The notes under the pieces are model-generated. The model had not been told where the DNA came from. It did no database searches and saw nothing but the letters and a program-made list of their open reading frames with translations. The position numbers and the translations under genes are program-made. This document shows positions 1-10,263 of a stretch of DNA of 64,000 bases, in pieces (the first letter of the stretch is position 1; each line of letters starts with the position of its first letter). The DNA comes from Globisporangium splendens. Taxonomy: Eukaryota > Oomycota > Peronosporomycetes > Pythiales > Pythiaceae. The stretch spans positions 1 through 64,000 of the forward strand of contig VFIW01000023.1 of the NCBI GenBank assembly GCA_006386115.1, given 5' to 3'.

Positions 1-160
1 GGTTGCGCGCATCTGATCTGTCGGTGGGCGTCGCGGAGTGGAGAGTTGTTCTTTTTATTGAATGGTTTGTGGTGTGGTGCGGGACTTGCTGGGTGTGTGG
101 TAGGTAGAGAGGCAGCAGTGTGCAGTGTGGGCGGACAAAAAGAAAGATAGAAAGAAAGAA

Positions 161-229
161 TGCGTATGCCCGTATTCGAACCGGGGCATACAGCCACATG
201 TGAGGTACTGACCACTATACTACATACGC
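161..229 (-). pseudogene. Degenerate tRNA-His copy
   Basis: The first array copy is 69 nt instead of 72. It has lost a base from the anticodon loop, has a changed T-stem base (G to T on the plus strand), and a rearranged stretch where other copies read GATATC. The anticodon stem no longer pairs. The acceptor sequences are intact. It is probably a pseudogene. Confidence 0.8.
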
Positions 230-230
230 C

Positions 231-303
231 TGGAGAAGCTGGGTATCGATCCCAGTACCTCTCGCATGCTAAGCGAGCGCTCTACCATTTGAGCTACATC
301 CCC
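231..303 (-). tRNA. tRNA-Ala-AGC: tRNA-Ala(AGC), unit 1
   Basis: Intact 73-nt gene identical to the other array copies. It lies directly upstream, on the minus strand, of the degenerate tRNA-His at 161-229. Confidence 0.9.
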
Positions 304-919
304 ATAACAGACCATACACCCTCCACACTACAAACACGCGCCAATGCCAATACACACAAAACAACCACACGCACAGCGACCACACACACAAAACAACCAC
401 CCGCCAGCACCCGTCCGCGAAGCCGCGGCTCCTTGACCTTGCGTACTCGCTCCCAGTCCATCGAAACACGCGCACGGCCACCCAAGCCTTGTGCAGCACG
501 CCAACATGTCCCACTGGACTCTTTCTTTGCTTAGAATCAGACCACTCGACCCCGACCGTGTGTCGAATCGGCGAACACACCCCTGGGACCAAGCAGGCGC
601 TCGTATAAGTTGCACGGACCCCAAGTGCGTCCTCCTGCCAGCCGCGCGCCAACACGACCACGAACGAAGCCTTACCCGAACACAAGGCACAACGGTTTGC
701 CGCCGCTCGCCACGACAGAGATGCGATGTAGCTGCAAGACAGAGAGATTCGTGTGTGCTGTGTGGAAGTAGAAGAGCAGAGGAGGTTGCGCGCATCTGAT
801 CTGTCGGTGGGCGTCGCGGAGTGGAGAGTTGTTCTTTTTATTGAAGGGTTTGTGGTGTGGTGCGGGACTTGCTGGGTGTGTGGTAGGTAGAGAGGCAGCA
901 GTGTGCAGTGTGGGCGGAC

Positions 920-924
920 AAAAA
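920..924 (-). terminator. Pol III T5 terminator of the Ala-His unit
   Basis: A run of five T on the minus strand starts 20 nt past the tRNA-His 3' end. The same run recurs in the other units at 1706-1710, 2492-2496, 3278-3282, 11413-11417, 21546-21550 and 22331-22335. No T run separates Ala from His, so one terminator would serve both. Confidence 0.7.
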
Positions 925-943
925 GAAAGATAGAAAGAAAGAA

Positions 944-1015
944 TGCGTATGCCCGGATTCGAACCGGGGATATCACAGCCACAATGTGAGGTACTGACCA
1001 CTATACTACATACGC
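944..1015 (-). tRNA. tRNA-His-GTG: tRNA-His(GTG), unit 2
   Basis: 72 nt on the minus strand. The 7-bp acceptor GCGTATG/CATACGC pairs perfectly and the discriminator is A. The anticodon stem TCACA/TGTGA encloses the loop TTGTGGC, giving anticodon GTG. The T arm CCCGG-TTCGAAT-CCGGG is perfect and supplies the B box. The base immediately 5' of the gene, at 1016, is G on the coding strand, the residue that mature eukaryotic tRNA-His carries at position -1. Confidence 0.96.
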
Positions 1016-1016
1016 C

Positions 1017-1089
1017 TGGAGAAGCTGGGTATCGATCCCAGTACCTCTCGCATGCTAAGCGAGCGCTCTACCATTTGAGCTACATCCCC
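1017..1089 (-). tRNA. tRNA-Ala-AGC: tRNA-Ala(AGC), unit 2
   Basis: 73 nt on the minus strand beginning GGGGATGTAGCTCA and ending with discriminator A. The anticodon stem CTCGC/GCGAG encloses TTAGCAT, giving AGC. G3 faces T70, the alanine identity wobble pair. The acceptor has one mismatch (T6-T67). The T arm is CTGGG-ATCGATA-CCCAG. Only one base separates its 3' end from tRNA-His, so the two are likely made as a dimeric precursor. Confidence 0.96.
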
Positions 1090-1729
1090 ATAACAGACCA
1101 TACACCCTCCACACTACAAACACGCGCCAATGCCAATACACACAAAACAACCACACGCACAGCGACCACACACACAAAACAACCACCCGCCAGCACCCGT
1201 CCGCGAAGCCGCGGCTCCTTGATCTTGCGTACTCGCTCCCAGTCCATCGAAACACGCGCACGGCCACCCAAGCCTTGTGCAGCACGCCCACATGTCCCAC
1301 TGGACTCTTTCTTTGCTTAGAATCAGACCACTCGACCCCGACCGTGTGTCGAATCGGCGAACACACCCCTGGGACCAAGCAGGCGCTCGTATAAGTTGCA
1401 CGGACCCCAAGTGCGTCCTCCTGCAGGCCGCGCGCCAACACGACCACGAACGAAGCCTTACCCGAACACAAGGCACAACGGTTTGCCGCCGCTCGCCACG
1501 ACAGAGATGCGATGTAGCTGCAAGACAGAGAGATTCGTGTGTGCTGTGTGGAAGTAGAAGAGCAGAGGAGGTTGCGCGCATCTGATCTGTCGGTGGGCGT
1601 CGCGGAGTGGAGAGTTGTTCTTTTTATTGAAGGGTTTGTGGTGTGGTGCGGGACTTGCTGGGTGTGTGGTAGGTAGAGAGGCAGCAGTGTGCAGTGTGGG
1701 CGGACAAAAAGAAAGATAGAAAGAAAGAA

Positions 1730-1801
1730 TGCGTATGCCCGGATTCGAACCGGGGATATCACAGCCACAATGTGAGGTACTGACCACTATACTACATACG
1801 C
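1730..1801 (-). tRNA. tRNA-His-GTG: tRNA-His(GTG), unit 3
   Basis: Intact copy identical to the gene at 944-1015. Confidence 0.95.
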
Positions 1802-1802
1802 C

Positions 1803-1875
1803 TGGAGAAGCTGGGTATCGATCCCAGTACCTCTCGCATGCTAAGCGAGCGCTCTACCATTTGAGCTACATCCCC
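1803..1875 (-). tRNA. tRNA-Ala-AGC: tRNA-Ala(AGC), unit 3
   Basis: Intact copy identical to the gene at 1017-1089. Confidence 0.95.
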
Positions 1876-2515
1876 ATAACAGACCATACACCCTCCACAC
1901 TACAAACACGCGCCAATGCCAATACACACAAAACAACCACACGCACAGCGACCACACACACAAAACAACCACCCGCCAGCACCCGTCCGCGAAGCCGCGG
2001 CTCCTTGACCTTGCGTACTCGCTCCCAGTCCATCGAAACACGCGCACGGCCACCCAAGCCTTGTGCAGCACGCCCACATGTCCCACTGGACTCTTTCTTT
2101 GCTTAGAATCAGACCACTCGACCCCGACCGTGTGTCGAATCGGCGAACACACCCCTGGGACCAAGCAGGCGCTCGTATAAGTTGCACGGACCCCAAGTGC
2201 GTCCTCCTGCCAGCCGCGCGCCAACACGACCACGAACGAAGCCTTACCCGAACACAAGGCACAACGGTTTGCCGCCGCTCGCCACGACAGAGATGCGATG
2301 TAGCTGCAAGACAGAGAGATTCGTGTGTGCTGTGTGGAAGTAGAAGAGCAGAGGAGGTTGCGCGCATCTGATCTGTCGGTGGGCGTCGCGGAGTGGAGAG
2401 TTGTTCTTTTTATTGAAGGGTTTGTGGTGTGGTGCGGGACTTGCTGGGTGTGTGGTAGGTAGAGAGGCAGCAGTGTGCAGTGTGGGCGGACAAAAAGAAA
2501 GATAGAAAGAAAGAA

Positions 2516-2587
2516 TGCGTATGCCCGGATTCGAACCGGGGATATCACAGCCACAATGTGAGGTACTGACCACTATACTACATACGC
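2516..2587 (-). tRNA. tRNA-His-GTG: tRNA-His(GTG), unit 4
   Basis: Intact copy with perfect acceptor and T stems. Confidence 0.95.
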
Positions 2588-2588
2588 C

Positions 2589-2661
2589 TGGAGAAGCTGG
2601 GTATCGATCCCAGTACCTCTCGCATGCTAAGCGAGCGCTCTACCATTTGAGCTACATCCCC
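2589..2661 (-). tRNA. tRNA-Ala-AGC: tRNA-Ala(AGC), unit 4
   Basis: Intact copy, one base upstream of tRNA-His of the same unit. Confidence 0.95.
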
Positions 2662-3301
2662 ATAACAGACCATACACCCTCCACACTACAAACACGCGCC
2701 AATGCCAATACACACAAAACAACCACACGCACAGCGACCACACACACAAAACAACCACCCGCCAGCACCCGTCCGCGAAGCCGCGGCTCCTTGACCTTGC
2801 GTACTCGCTCCCAGTCCATCGAAACACGCGCACGGCCACCCAAGCCTTGTGCAGCACGCCCACATGTCCCACTGGACTCTTTCTTTGCTTAGAATCAGAC
2901 CACTCGACCCCGACCGTGTGTCGAATCGGCGAACACACCCCTGGGACCAAGCAGGCGCTCGTATAAGTTGCACGGACCCCAAGTGCGTCCTCCTGCCAGC
3001 CGCGCGCCAACACGACCACGAACGAAGCCTTACCCGAACACAAGGCACAACGGTTTGCCGCCGCTCGCCACGACAGAGATGCGATGTAGCTGCAAGACAG
3101 AGAGATTCGTGTGTGCTGTGTGGAAGTAGAAGAGCAGAGGAGGTTGCGCGCATCTGATCTGTCGGTGGGCGTCGCGGAGTGGAGAGTTGTTCTTTTTATT
3201 GAAGGGTTTGTGGTGTGGTGCGGGACTTGCTGGGTGTGTGGTAGGTAGAGAGGCAGCAGTGTGCAGTGTGGGCGGACAAAAAGAAAGATAGAAAGAAAGA
3301 A

Positions 3302-3373
3302 TGCGTATGCCCGGATTCGAACCGGGGATATCACAGCCACAATGTGAGGTACTGACCACTATACTACATACGC
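3302..3373 (-). tRNA. tRNA-His-GTG: tRNA-His(GTG), unit 5
   Basis: Intact copy; last pair before retrotransposon copy A. Confidence 0.95.
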
Positions 3374-3374
3374 C

Positions 3375-3447
3375 TGGAGAAGCTGGGTATCGATCCCAGT
3401 ACCTCTCGCATGCTAAGCGAGCGCTCTACCATTTGAGCTACATCCCC
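3375..3447 (-). tRNA. tRNA-Ala-AGC: tRNA-Ala(AGC), unit 5, flanked by LINE copy A
   Basis: Intact gene whose native 5' flank has been replaced by LINE copy A, which starts at 3448. The tRNA body, with its internal A and B boxes, is untouched, so expression may persist. Confidence 0.95.
3434..3447. repeat. Left target-site duplication of LINE A
   Basis: TGAGCTACATCCCC, which is tRNA-Ala nucleotides 1-14 read on the plus strand. It is repeated at 10783-10796 after the element. Confidence 0.9.
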
Positions 3448-3531
3448 ACTTCTCAATTTGCCGGCTACCCCTCAAGTTGAATCCAAGACCTCCCAGTCGC
3501 CTCCCCCAGCCTCTCAGTCTCCGACTTTCCC

Positions 3532-6141
3532 ATGGAAAATCCAGCCCCTCCCTCCACCCATCAGCTGCCAGCTGTCGACACTGGCTCGAATTCTGGGTCC
3601 GTACCCAGAATTCTGCCTCGTCCCACTGTCGGTCCATCCCCCTCCCAAAATTTGGAAGGGTCCGAACCCACCCAAACGGGAAACCTGGTGACGCCACCTG
3701 TGGTCAACCACCATGTCTCTCCTTCAACGAGCAACTTGATTGCAACACCTGGTGTCGCAGATCAAGCCCCTGCTCCTCCAATCCACGCAACTGCTCTGCC
3801 TCCCGCTCTTCCCGCTCCTGTCGTTGACCCCACCGTCATGGTGGATGATCCGATGGAGTCTGGTGGGAATGCTCAAGTGACGACCCTCGATCTCTCTGGC
3901 GACGACCCGATGGATTCTGCTGTCGTTGTCGCTCCTGCGAACGTGGACGCTCGACTGTCCATGGCTGAGCTTCTGCAGCAACAAGAACACCTCCGTCGAG
4001 ACCGTGCTGTGATCGAAGCAACTCGCAGACGCGTCGAGACTCCGAAGCCTCTCGCTGTCGACATCGAAGCGATTGAGCGCCAGTATGCTGCTGGAGGTGA
4101 CTGGTCGCACATCGCGTCGCGAATGGAGCAAGCGCGTCCCTACCAGCTCCCGACCGCCAAGTACGACATGGTGATCGAGACTGGAAGAGCGCTCGCGAAG
4201 ACTCCGCTCCAAAAGATCATGGCGTCGTTGGCCGGCACGAGCCACGGAAACGCGACACTCGATGAGCTGTATCAGCGCTTCGAGATCGGTCAGATCTCCA
4301 AGCTTCCTGGTGGCAACCTCCGAGTCAAGGTCAAGACGAAGGAAGCCTGTGTGCGCTTGGAACGCACCAAGGTCAACATCCTCGGTGGAGTGTTCACGTT
4401 CAAGGAGTTTGACATCCTTGGTGACAAGTACTTCATCGACATTGTCAACGTCGACCCCGATGTGGACGTTCGAGTGATCGTGCACCGACTGTTCCTCCTC
4501 GGGTGCCAGCCGGTGTACCACACCTTTCGCGAAGTGAACCTCGCGACGGGGATGACATCGGCGACCTGGCGAGTGTACTTCTTGTCCAGCTCGTGTCCAA
4601 GCGCGTTGGTCGTGAACGGGTCTGTGTGCGACCAGGTGTTGTTCGACAACAAGCTGCACCCGGCGCATGGAAAGAATGCTCCGTTCCAGTCGGAGCGACA
4701 GCCGTATGGATATCGCTCGCACCATGGAATCGACCTCGGGACTCCGGACAGTGTGTTCCCTCCCACGAAGCCAGCTCCAGAACAACCCCAGCAGCAACGA
4801 CAACAACCGCCGAAAACCTACGCTCAAGCTGCGAGTGCGAAGCCGAAGCAAACCTCGCTGCAGAAGGCAGTCGAGGAAGGAAAGAAACGGGAAGCCCAGC
4901 TCCAGCAGAGAGCTCAGCATGGCAAGCCGTCAGCTGAAACAGCGCTGGCCAAGCCGCGAAGCAACTCTGACGCGATCTCGATTGCCACGTTCGAAGACTC
5001 GCAAGGCAAGATGACTCCACCAGGAAGTCCGAAACCGCCAATGAAGTCCCCGACGCTGCTCTTGACGAATGGGAACGACGGTTTCTCCACCGTGGCAAAC
5101 AAGAAGAAGCGCTCGAGAAACGGAGTCGACTTCTCCAACATGCTGGTGAAACAACAGCCTCAGCCTCTGGATGGTGTTGCCACCACCAACTACTTCCAAG
5201 TGCTGCAGTCGATGGAAGTCTCCTTCGAAGTGAAGAATGTGGCTGCAGACAAGAAGTATGGTCCTCGGTACCAAGTGATCCCTGTCGACGTGAAGCGTCC
5301 CGAGGCGCTCAAGACGTCGACTGAGTCGGCTTTCTTCGTGGAAAAGCACCACACGAAGATCAGGAAAGCGTCGAAGGCGTCTCCGATCTTGGAGGTGTCC
5401 GAGTCGATGCTGAACGACGAGAACACCGCGCTGCTCAACACCCTCCCGGATCGTCTTGCGCTCGCAGACACTCAGGTCGAGGGTGCGAGCAAACTCATCG
5501 ACAACGCCACGAACCCCGACCACGTCATCAAGAAGGCAGTGGACTCGCCGCTGGCTTTCAACAGCGCTCTGTCGCTGAAGATGTCTGGCACTGGACACGG
5601 AGTCGCAGAGCTCGCGCAGTTGCACGTGATCAACCGCGTGCTGAGTGCGACCCAGCCGAGCGAAGACGTGACGTTCAGTTCGAAGTGGAAGAAACACATG
5701 AAGACGACGGTCCCGTCGAAGAGAGAAGAGCTGTTCAAGACGTGTGCCAAGTGGTGGAGATCGTCCGAGCAGATCAGTGAACTGTCTCGAGCGACGAAGG
5801 CACTCGGCTTCTTCGAGCTCATGCTGATGTCGATCGCGCCGACGATCTTCAGCAACGACCACTGGATCCACTACATCACTGGTCAGCCAGTGGAGTGGAT
5901 CCCCGCGCACCACACGAGACTCCTCCACCCCAACACTCTCCTCATGCTCTTGCGGTCGGACCTTGGTGCGCACTGCTTGAGTCAGTGGAACGAAGTGCAG
6001 TGGCAGGGGTACTTGCTCGACGACCTGGAAGAGCTTCGCAAGCTCGATGGGTACTACCCGGTCGACGAGTCGGTGCTGCAGCTCCGAGTTGTCGAGGGAG
6101 AGGTGGTGCTGGTAGCGGGAGGCTTGGCCACTCGTTGCTAA
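3532..6141 (+). CDS. LINE copy A ORF1 protein
   Basis: Intact 869-residue ORF starting at an ATG in good context (CCCATGG), 84 nt from the element's 5' end. The N-terminal ~170 residues are Pro/Ser/Thr-rich. Residues ~175-410 form the most conserved block among the three copies and hold an RNA-binding-like region (GGNLRVKVKTKEACVRLER and following). A Gln/Ala/Lys-rich linker and a C-terminal alpha-helical region of ~330 residues follow. No CCHC knuckle is visible. By analogy with LINE ORF1 proteins it should bind element RNA in the RNP; that role is inferred from position. It ends TGC TAA, and ORF2 opens in the +1 frame across this stop. Confidence 0.85.
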   Translation: MENPAPPSTHQLPAVDTGSNSGSVPRILPRPTVGPSPSQNLEGSEPTQTGNLVTPPVVNHHVSPSTSNLIATPGVADQAPAPPIHATALPPALPAPVVDPTVMVDDPMESGGNAQVTTLDLSGDDPMDSAVVVAPANVDARLSMAELLQQQEHLRRDRAVIEATRRRVETPKPLAVDIEAIERQYAAGGDWSHIASRMEQARPYQLPTAKYDMVIETGRALAKTPLQKIMASLAGTSHGNATLDELYQRFEIGQISKLPGGNLRVKVKTKEACVRLERTKVNILGGVFTFKEFDILGDKYFIDIVNVDPDVDVRVIVHRLFLLGCQPVYHTFREVNLATGMTSATWRVYFLSSSCPSALVVNGSVCDQVLFDNKLHPAHGKNAPFQSERQPYGYRSHHGIDLGTPDSVFPPTKPAPEQPQQQRQQPPKTYAQAASAKPKQTSLQKAVEEGKKREAQLQQRAQHGKPSAETALAKPRSNSDAISIATFEDSQGKMTPPGSPKPPMKSPTLLLTNGNDGFSTVANKKKRSRNGVDFSNMLVKQQPQPLDGVATTNYFQVLQSMEVSFEVKNVAADKKYGPRYQVIPVDVKRPEALKTSTESAFFVEKHHTKIRKASKASPILEVSESMLNDENTALLNTLPDRLALADTQVEGASKLIDNATNPDHVIKKAVDSPLAFNSALSLKMSGTGHGVAELAQLHVINRVLSATQPSEDVTFSSKWKKHMKTTVPSKREELFKTCAKWWRSSEQISELSRATKALGFFELMLMSIAPTIFSNDHWIHYITGQPVEWIPAHHTRLLHPNTLLMLLRSDLGAHCLSQWNEVQWQGYLLDDLEELRKLDGYYPVDESVLQLRVVEGEVVLVAGGLATRC

Positions 6142-9100
6142 ACCAACTCCATCCCAAACAACGTGGAGCAACGTTAGTGTCGTGTCCGTCAACACTAACG
6201 GCATCAAGAAGAACGGTCACCTATTTATCGACAGCGTGCTATCGAAACACTCGGTGGCATGCGTCCAAGAAACCAAGTTGAGCGACAGAACGCATCTGTC
6301 CAAGTTCAAGTTCCACCTGGACTCGAGCTTCAAGCACCGAGTCTTTGTGAACGACCCGAACTCACAGCTCGATCGACCGACGCGAGGAAGGAGCAATGGA
6401 GTTCTCACGGTGCTCCGCTCCGACTTCCCAGGCTTCGACACGGCGGAAGAGGTCTCTCAGCTCTCAGTCCCAGGTCGGTATCTCGTTGTGAAAGTGATGG
6501 TCGAGGGTGCTCCCATCTACATTCACAACGTGTACGCGCCAGTGGACCAGCAAGAGAAACACAATTCTTCTCGAGTCTGGACACCGAAGGGTTCGATGAT
6601 CAAGCGACACATTTTGTGTTGGGAGATCTGAACACTCCTCTAGACCCCAGACTCGACTCGTCGTCTCCCGCCTTGCACTATGACCCTGGCAGGTCCAGCT
6701 GCTTGGAGTGGCTGGCGAAGCTGGGTGTCGTGGACGCGTGGCGGATCCACTATGACACCAAGCGAGTCTTCACCGGTCCCCTTCCTCGGAAGAACCGACT
6801 CGACTACATCTTGCTGTCGGAGGACTTCTGCGAACGCTTCTACGACGACTCCAAGTACTTCCTGCCGAAGCATGCTGGAGACCACCTCGCTCACAGTGTG
6901 AGCTTCCGGTCTGGTTCGCAGCTCCATGGTCGAGGGTACTGGAAGTTCCCTCGCTACCTCCTCGAGTACCCACTCGTGGTCTCGGCGATCGAGAAGGAGG
7001 CAGAGATGGTGCTCGACAAGCTTCGCACTTCGACATACCCTGGCAAGGTGTGGGAGAAGTGGAAGGAGAGCATCAAGTCCCAGCTCCAAGACGTGCAGAA
7101 GAAACTGAGGATGCAAGACACAGCTGCGATCGAAGAGGCTCAAGCTGCGTTGGACCAAGCGGCTGCTCGCTATCGAGATGCGTCGACCGAGAACAACCGC
7201 AGCGAGCTCGAAGAAGCCATGAAGATGTACAAGGAGACGGTCACGAGGACAAGTCAGTACAACCAGGACAGTGCGTTTGACTTCCAAGCGGCCAACTCCG
7301 AGAAGTCCACCAAGCACTTCTTCCGTCCATTGGACACGAGCTTGAGAAGGGTCTCGATCGAGGAGGTGGTGACACCGAGTGGCAGTGTCTCATCGAATCC
7401 TCAAGAGATATCGCTTCGCTTCCTGGAACACTGGGGGTCCGAGATGGGAGATCCCGACAGTCCAGCAGGAAGAGCTCCTCCACCGGACGAAACCGTGCAA
7501 CGCAAGCTTCTCGACTCCATCGTCCGGTTCACGTCGGAGATGGATCGAGACATCCTGAATGCACCAGTCACGTCTCACGATCTGGCGGATGCGATTCGAC
7601 ACATGAAGGCGACGTCGGCTCCTGGCATGGACGGCTTGACTGCTGGTTTCTATCAGGTGGCACCGGACGTCTTCGGTGAGTGTCTCAGTCTTGTCTTCAA
7701 CGACCAACTCCGACGCGGGGTTCTGCTCCCTTCTCAACGCAAGTCTGCCGTCGTGCTTCTCCACAAGAAAGGCTCGAGAGCACAACCAGGCAACTACCGA
7801 CCGATCGCACTCATCCCGGTGGATGTCAAGGTGCTCTCGAAGGCTCTCACCTATCGACTGCAAAGTGTCGTACCGGACCTGGTCCACACGGATCAGAAAG
7901 GGTTCGTCAAAGGTCGATCGATCCATCACCATGTGCGGTTCCTCGCGGATCTGCAGGACTTGGTGACGAGTCGAGACGAAGAAGCGTATGCTCTGTTCTT
8001 GGACTTCGAGAAGGCGTTCGACCGAGTGAACTGGGACTACATGTTCCGTGTGCTCGAGCGAATGGGGTGTGGTTCGGACTTTTTGCAGTGGGTGAGACTG
8101 CTGTACACCGAGCCGCAAGCACACCTCGTCATCAACCAGAACATCCAGCCTGCGCTGTTTCCGACGAGAGGAGTGAAGCAAGGCGACCCGCTCTCTGCGC
8201 TTCTCTTCCTTCTCACGATCGAGCCACTGGGAAACCTGCTGCGGTCCCACGAAGAGTTCGGAGTGTGCCTCACCGAGGATCACACATCCACCAGTGTCTT
8301 CTTCGCGGACGACACGACTCTCCTGGGAGGCTCCATTGCGAGTGTGCAAGCGCAGCTTGAACTCGTGGAGGAGTACTGCAACGGGTCTGGCGCGAAATTG
8401 AACCTTGGCAAGTCGAACCTGATGGCGCTGAATCGGAACGAGATCTGTCCCCAGCTCCCAGGTGTGCATGTGCTTGGTCGAGCCGAGTCGGTCAAGTTCC
8501 TCGGAATCCCCTTCAGTCAGTCGCCAGTCAACGACGACATCGTCAACTTCCTCGAGCAACGCTTCTACGACGGCTTCAAGATGTGGTACAGACGAGCAAG
8601 GACTCTTCGCGGTCGTCTTCTTGTGGCGCAAACGATGGTCTTGTCTCGCTTGTGGCACTACACCCAGCACGTGTCGATTCCACCCTCGGTCGTGAAGAGG
8701 TGGCAGTCGATGCTGAATCGGTTCGTCTTGAGTCGGAAGCACGATCGAGACGCAAGCCACATCCAGCTCATTCCGAAGGAGTTCTTGTATCTCCCGAGGA
8801 GTGAGGGTGGTCTGCAGATCCCAAGCATCGAAGCACAACTGAAGCGACAACGCCTCCAGCATCTGCTCCAGTTCATGCGAACAGCGAGCAAGCCAGACGA
8901 GCGAAGCTGGACGACACCGAGTGCGGAGCTGCTCACAGCGGTTCTTCCTCGAGTCGGTCGACGCACGGCGCTCGACTTCCTCACGGTGTCTCCACTTCGA
9001 CATGGCACGATGATCAAGTGGGAGTTGATCTCTGTTTGGTGGAAGGAGACGTGGGTCTGGTGGTACAAGATCCGATGGGAGATCTCGTGGCACGACCTTC

Positions 9101-10263
9101 CGACGGACGAGCGTGTCCAGTACGGACTCCATCAACCGATCTGGTTCCACTCGGACCCAGACCTCCACTACGAGCAGACACCAAGGAGTCTCACTGCCAA
9201 CGCTCACCGTCGCTGTCTTGGGATGTGTCCTGAGCCCCAGCGTGGGTTCCGTCTGCACATCTCGAGAGTCTTCGGGTTGCGTTCGCTGGCTGACTTCATG
9301 CGTGGAAGCAATTTGTGGCCAAGCGAGACCGACTTTGTCCAACGACATCTCGACCTCACACTTGCGTCTGTGGCACTCGGTGTGCAATCCCAGTGGTTGC
9401 GTTCTCTGTACCGAGAGGCGACACAGATTGCAGTCCGACTTGGAGTGAGTGAGTTTGCACCTCTGTCTTCGGACACATGGAGTGAGAGCGCATTCCCTCG
9501 CCTGGGATGCAAAAGTGGCTCGAAGGTGTGTTTGGTCCCAGCGATCCCGAGGAGCGCGCTTCTTCGAATCGTGTGGAAACCAACGCCGCCCAACAAACCA
9601 CATCCGATGACGCTCCACAACCAGAGCATCGGCGACGACGAGATCAAGGAGTTCGTGAACTTCAGCAAGCACCTGCGCAGGATCCTGCTCCCCGTGTTCG
9701 AGGATCTGCAGTTTCGCCTCGCGTTTCGGCTTCTCCCCGTGCGCTCACGATTCTGGTTCTTGCAACAGTCGAACCCGCGCATCGTCTACTGCGTTTGCGA
9801 CGGATGCGATGCGATCGAGACGGAGCAGCACCTGTTCTTCGAGTGCGCTCTCGCAGCGAGGGTCTGGGAGCACGTGCGACTTCTCATGGCGCCATTCTTC
9901 CGTTCGCACCCGACGTGGACAGCAATCGCAATAGCGAAGAAGCCTGTCATCCAGGACGAATGGATCGACAGCAAGGACGTCATCTGTGATGTGTGGCACA
10001 CGCTCCGCGCAGTGGCCCTTCACTTCCTCTGGTCGGATCGGAATCGGTGCTTGTTCGACGGAAGACAGCCCACACCGGTGACCCCTGCAATGGCAGTCAT
10101 ATACACAACTGTCAGTGCACACATTCGACACAACATGCGTAGAAAATACGAAGAGGAAGACTTACGGTTGCTCAAGAGAGTGGTGACGAAGATGCGGACG
10201 CTCCAGGCATTCGACGACTTCCTGGCAGCTCACCCGACGATGCTTCAAATTCGGGAACGATAA
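6116..10263 (+). pseudogene. LINE copy A ORF2 (EEP endonuclease-RT), frameshifted
   Basis: The frame opens after a TAG at 6113-6115 and has no ATG before the endonuclease domain. The domain begins VNTNGIKKNG at ~6185 and shows QETKLS (catalytic Glu), NVYAP, GDLNTP, RLDYILLS and a GDH motif. The RT shows FLDFEKAFD near 7996, GVKQGDPLSALLF near 8175 and FFADDTTLL near 8301. Near the C-terminus is C-x4-C-x7-H-x4-C (around 9790-9846), the zf-RVT type finger of L1-like ORF2. A 1-nt deletion at ~6560-6563 (AAACACAA where copy B has AAACAGCAA) shifts the frame inside the endonuclease. The rest is open. The product would nick the target and reverse-transcribe element RNA. Confidence 0.9.

Larger units (their letters stand above)
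1..3447. repeat. Tandem array 1 of the 786-bp tRNA-Ala/tRNA-His unit
   Basis: About 4.4 near-identical units repeat with a period of exactly 786 bp: tRNA pairs end at 1089, 1875, 2661 and 3447. Each unit has a minus-strand tRNA-Ala then tRNA-His separated by one base, then a T5 run, and about 640 bp of spacer. The spacer contains CA-rich imperfect microsatellite, a GC-rich block and a purine-rich stretch. I saw no 5S rRNA, snRNA or other RNA gene in the spacer. The open frames running through it cross the tRNA genes and are not credible proteins. Units differ by single bases only, which indicates homogenisation. Confidence 0.95.

Noticed and set aside
269..982. A 237-codon minus-strand ORF and companions (155, 109, 102 and 63 codons) repeated in each 786-bp unit
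   Set aside because: They run through the tRNA genes, exist in several overlapping frames at once, and have cysteine/arginine-rich compositions typical of stop-poor spacer. Conservation follows from array homogenisation, not coding.
1..3447. CRISPR-like or satellite interpretation of the repeats
   Set aside because: The period is 786 bp and each unit has functional tRNA genes; there are no short repeats with unique spacers.
6047..6115. ATG at 6047 as an ORF2 start
   Set aside because: It is in the ORF2 frame but is closed by TAG at 6113-6115 before the endonuclease domain.
7390..9672. A 760-codon minus-strand ORF opposite LINE ORF2 (and similar at 15532-17529 and 4930-6207)
   Set aside because: Mirror of the strongly biased ORF2/ORF1 codons, His/Arg/Glu/Val-rich with no domain. 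The sense strand has clear RT and endonuclease motifs.
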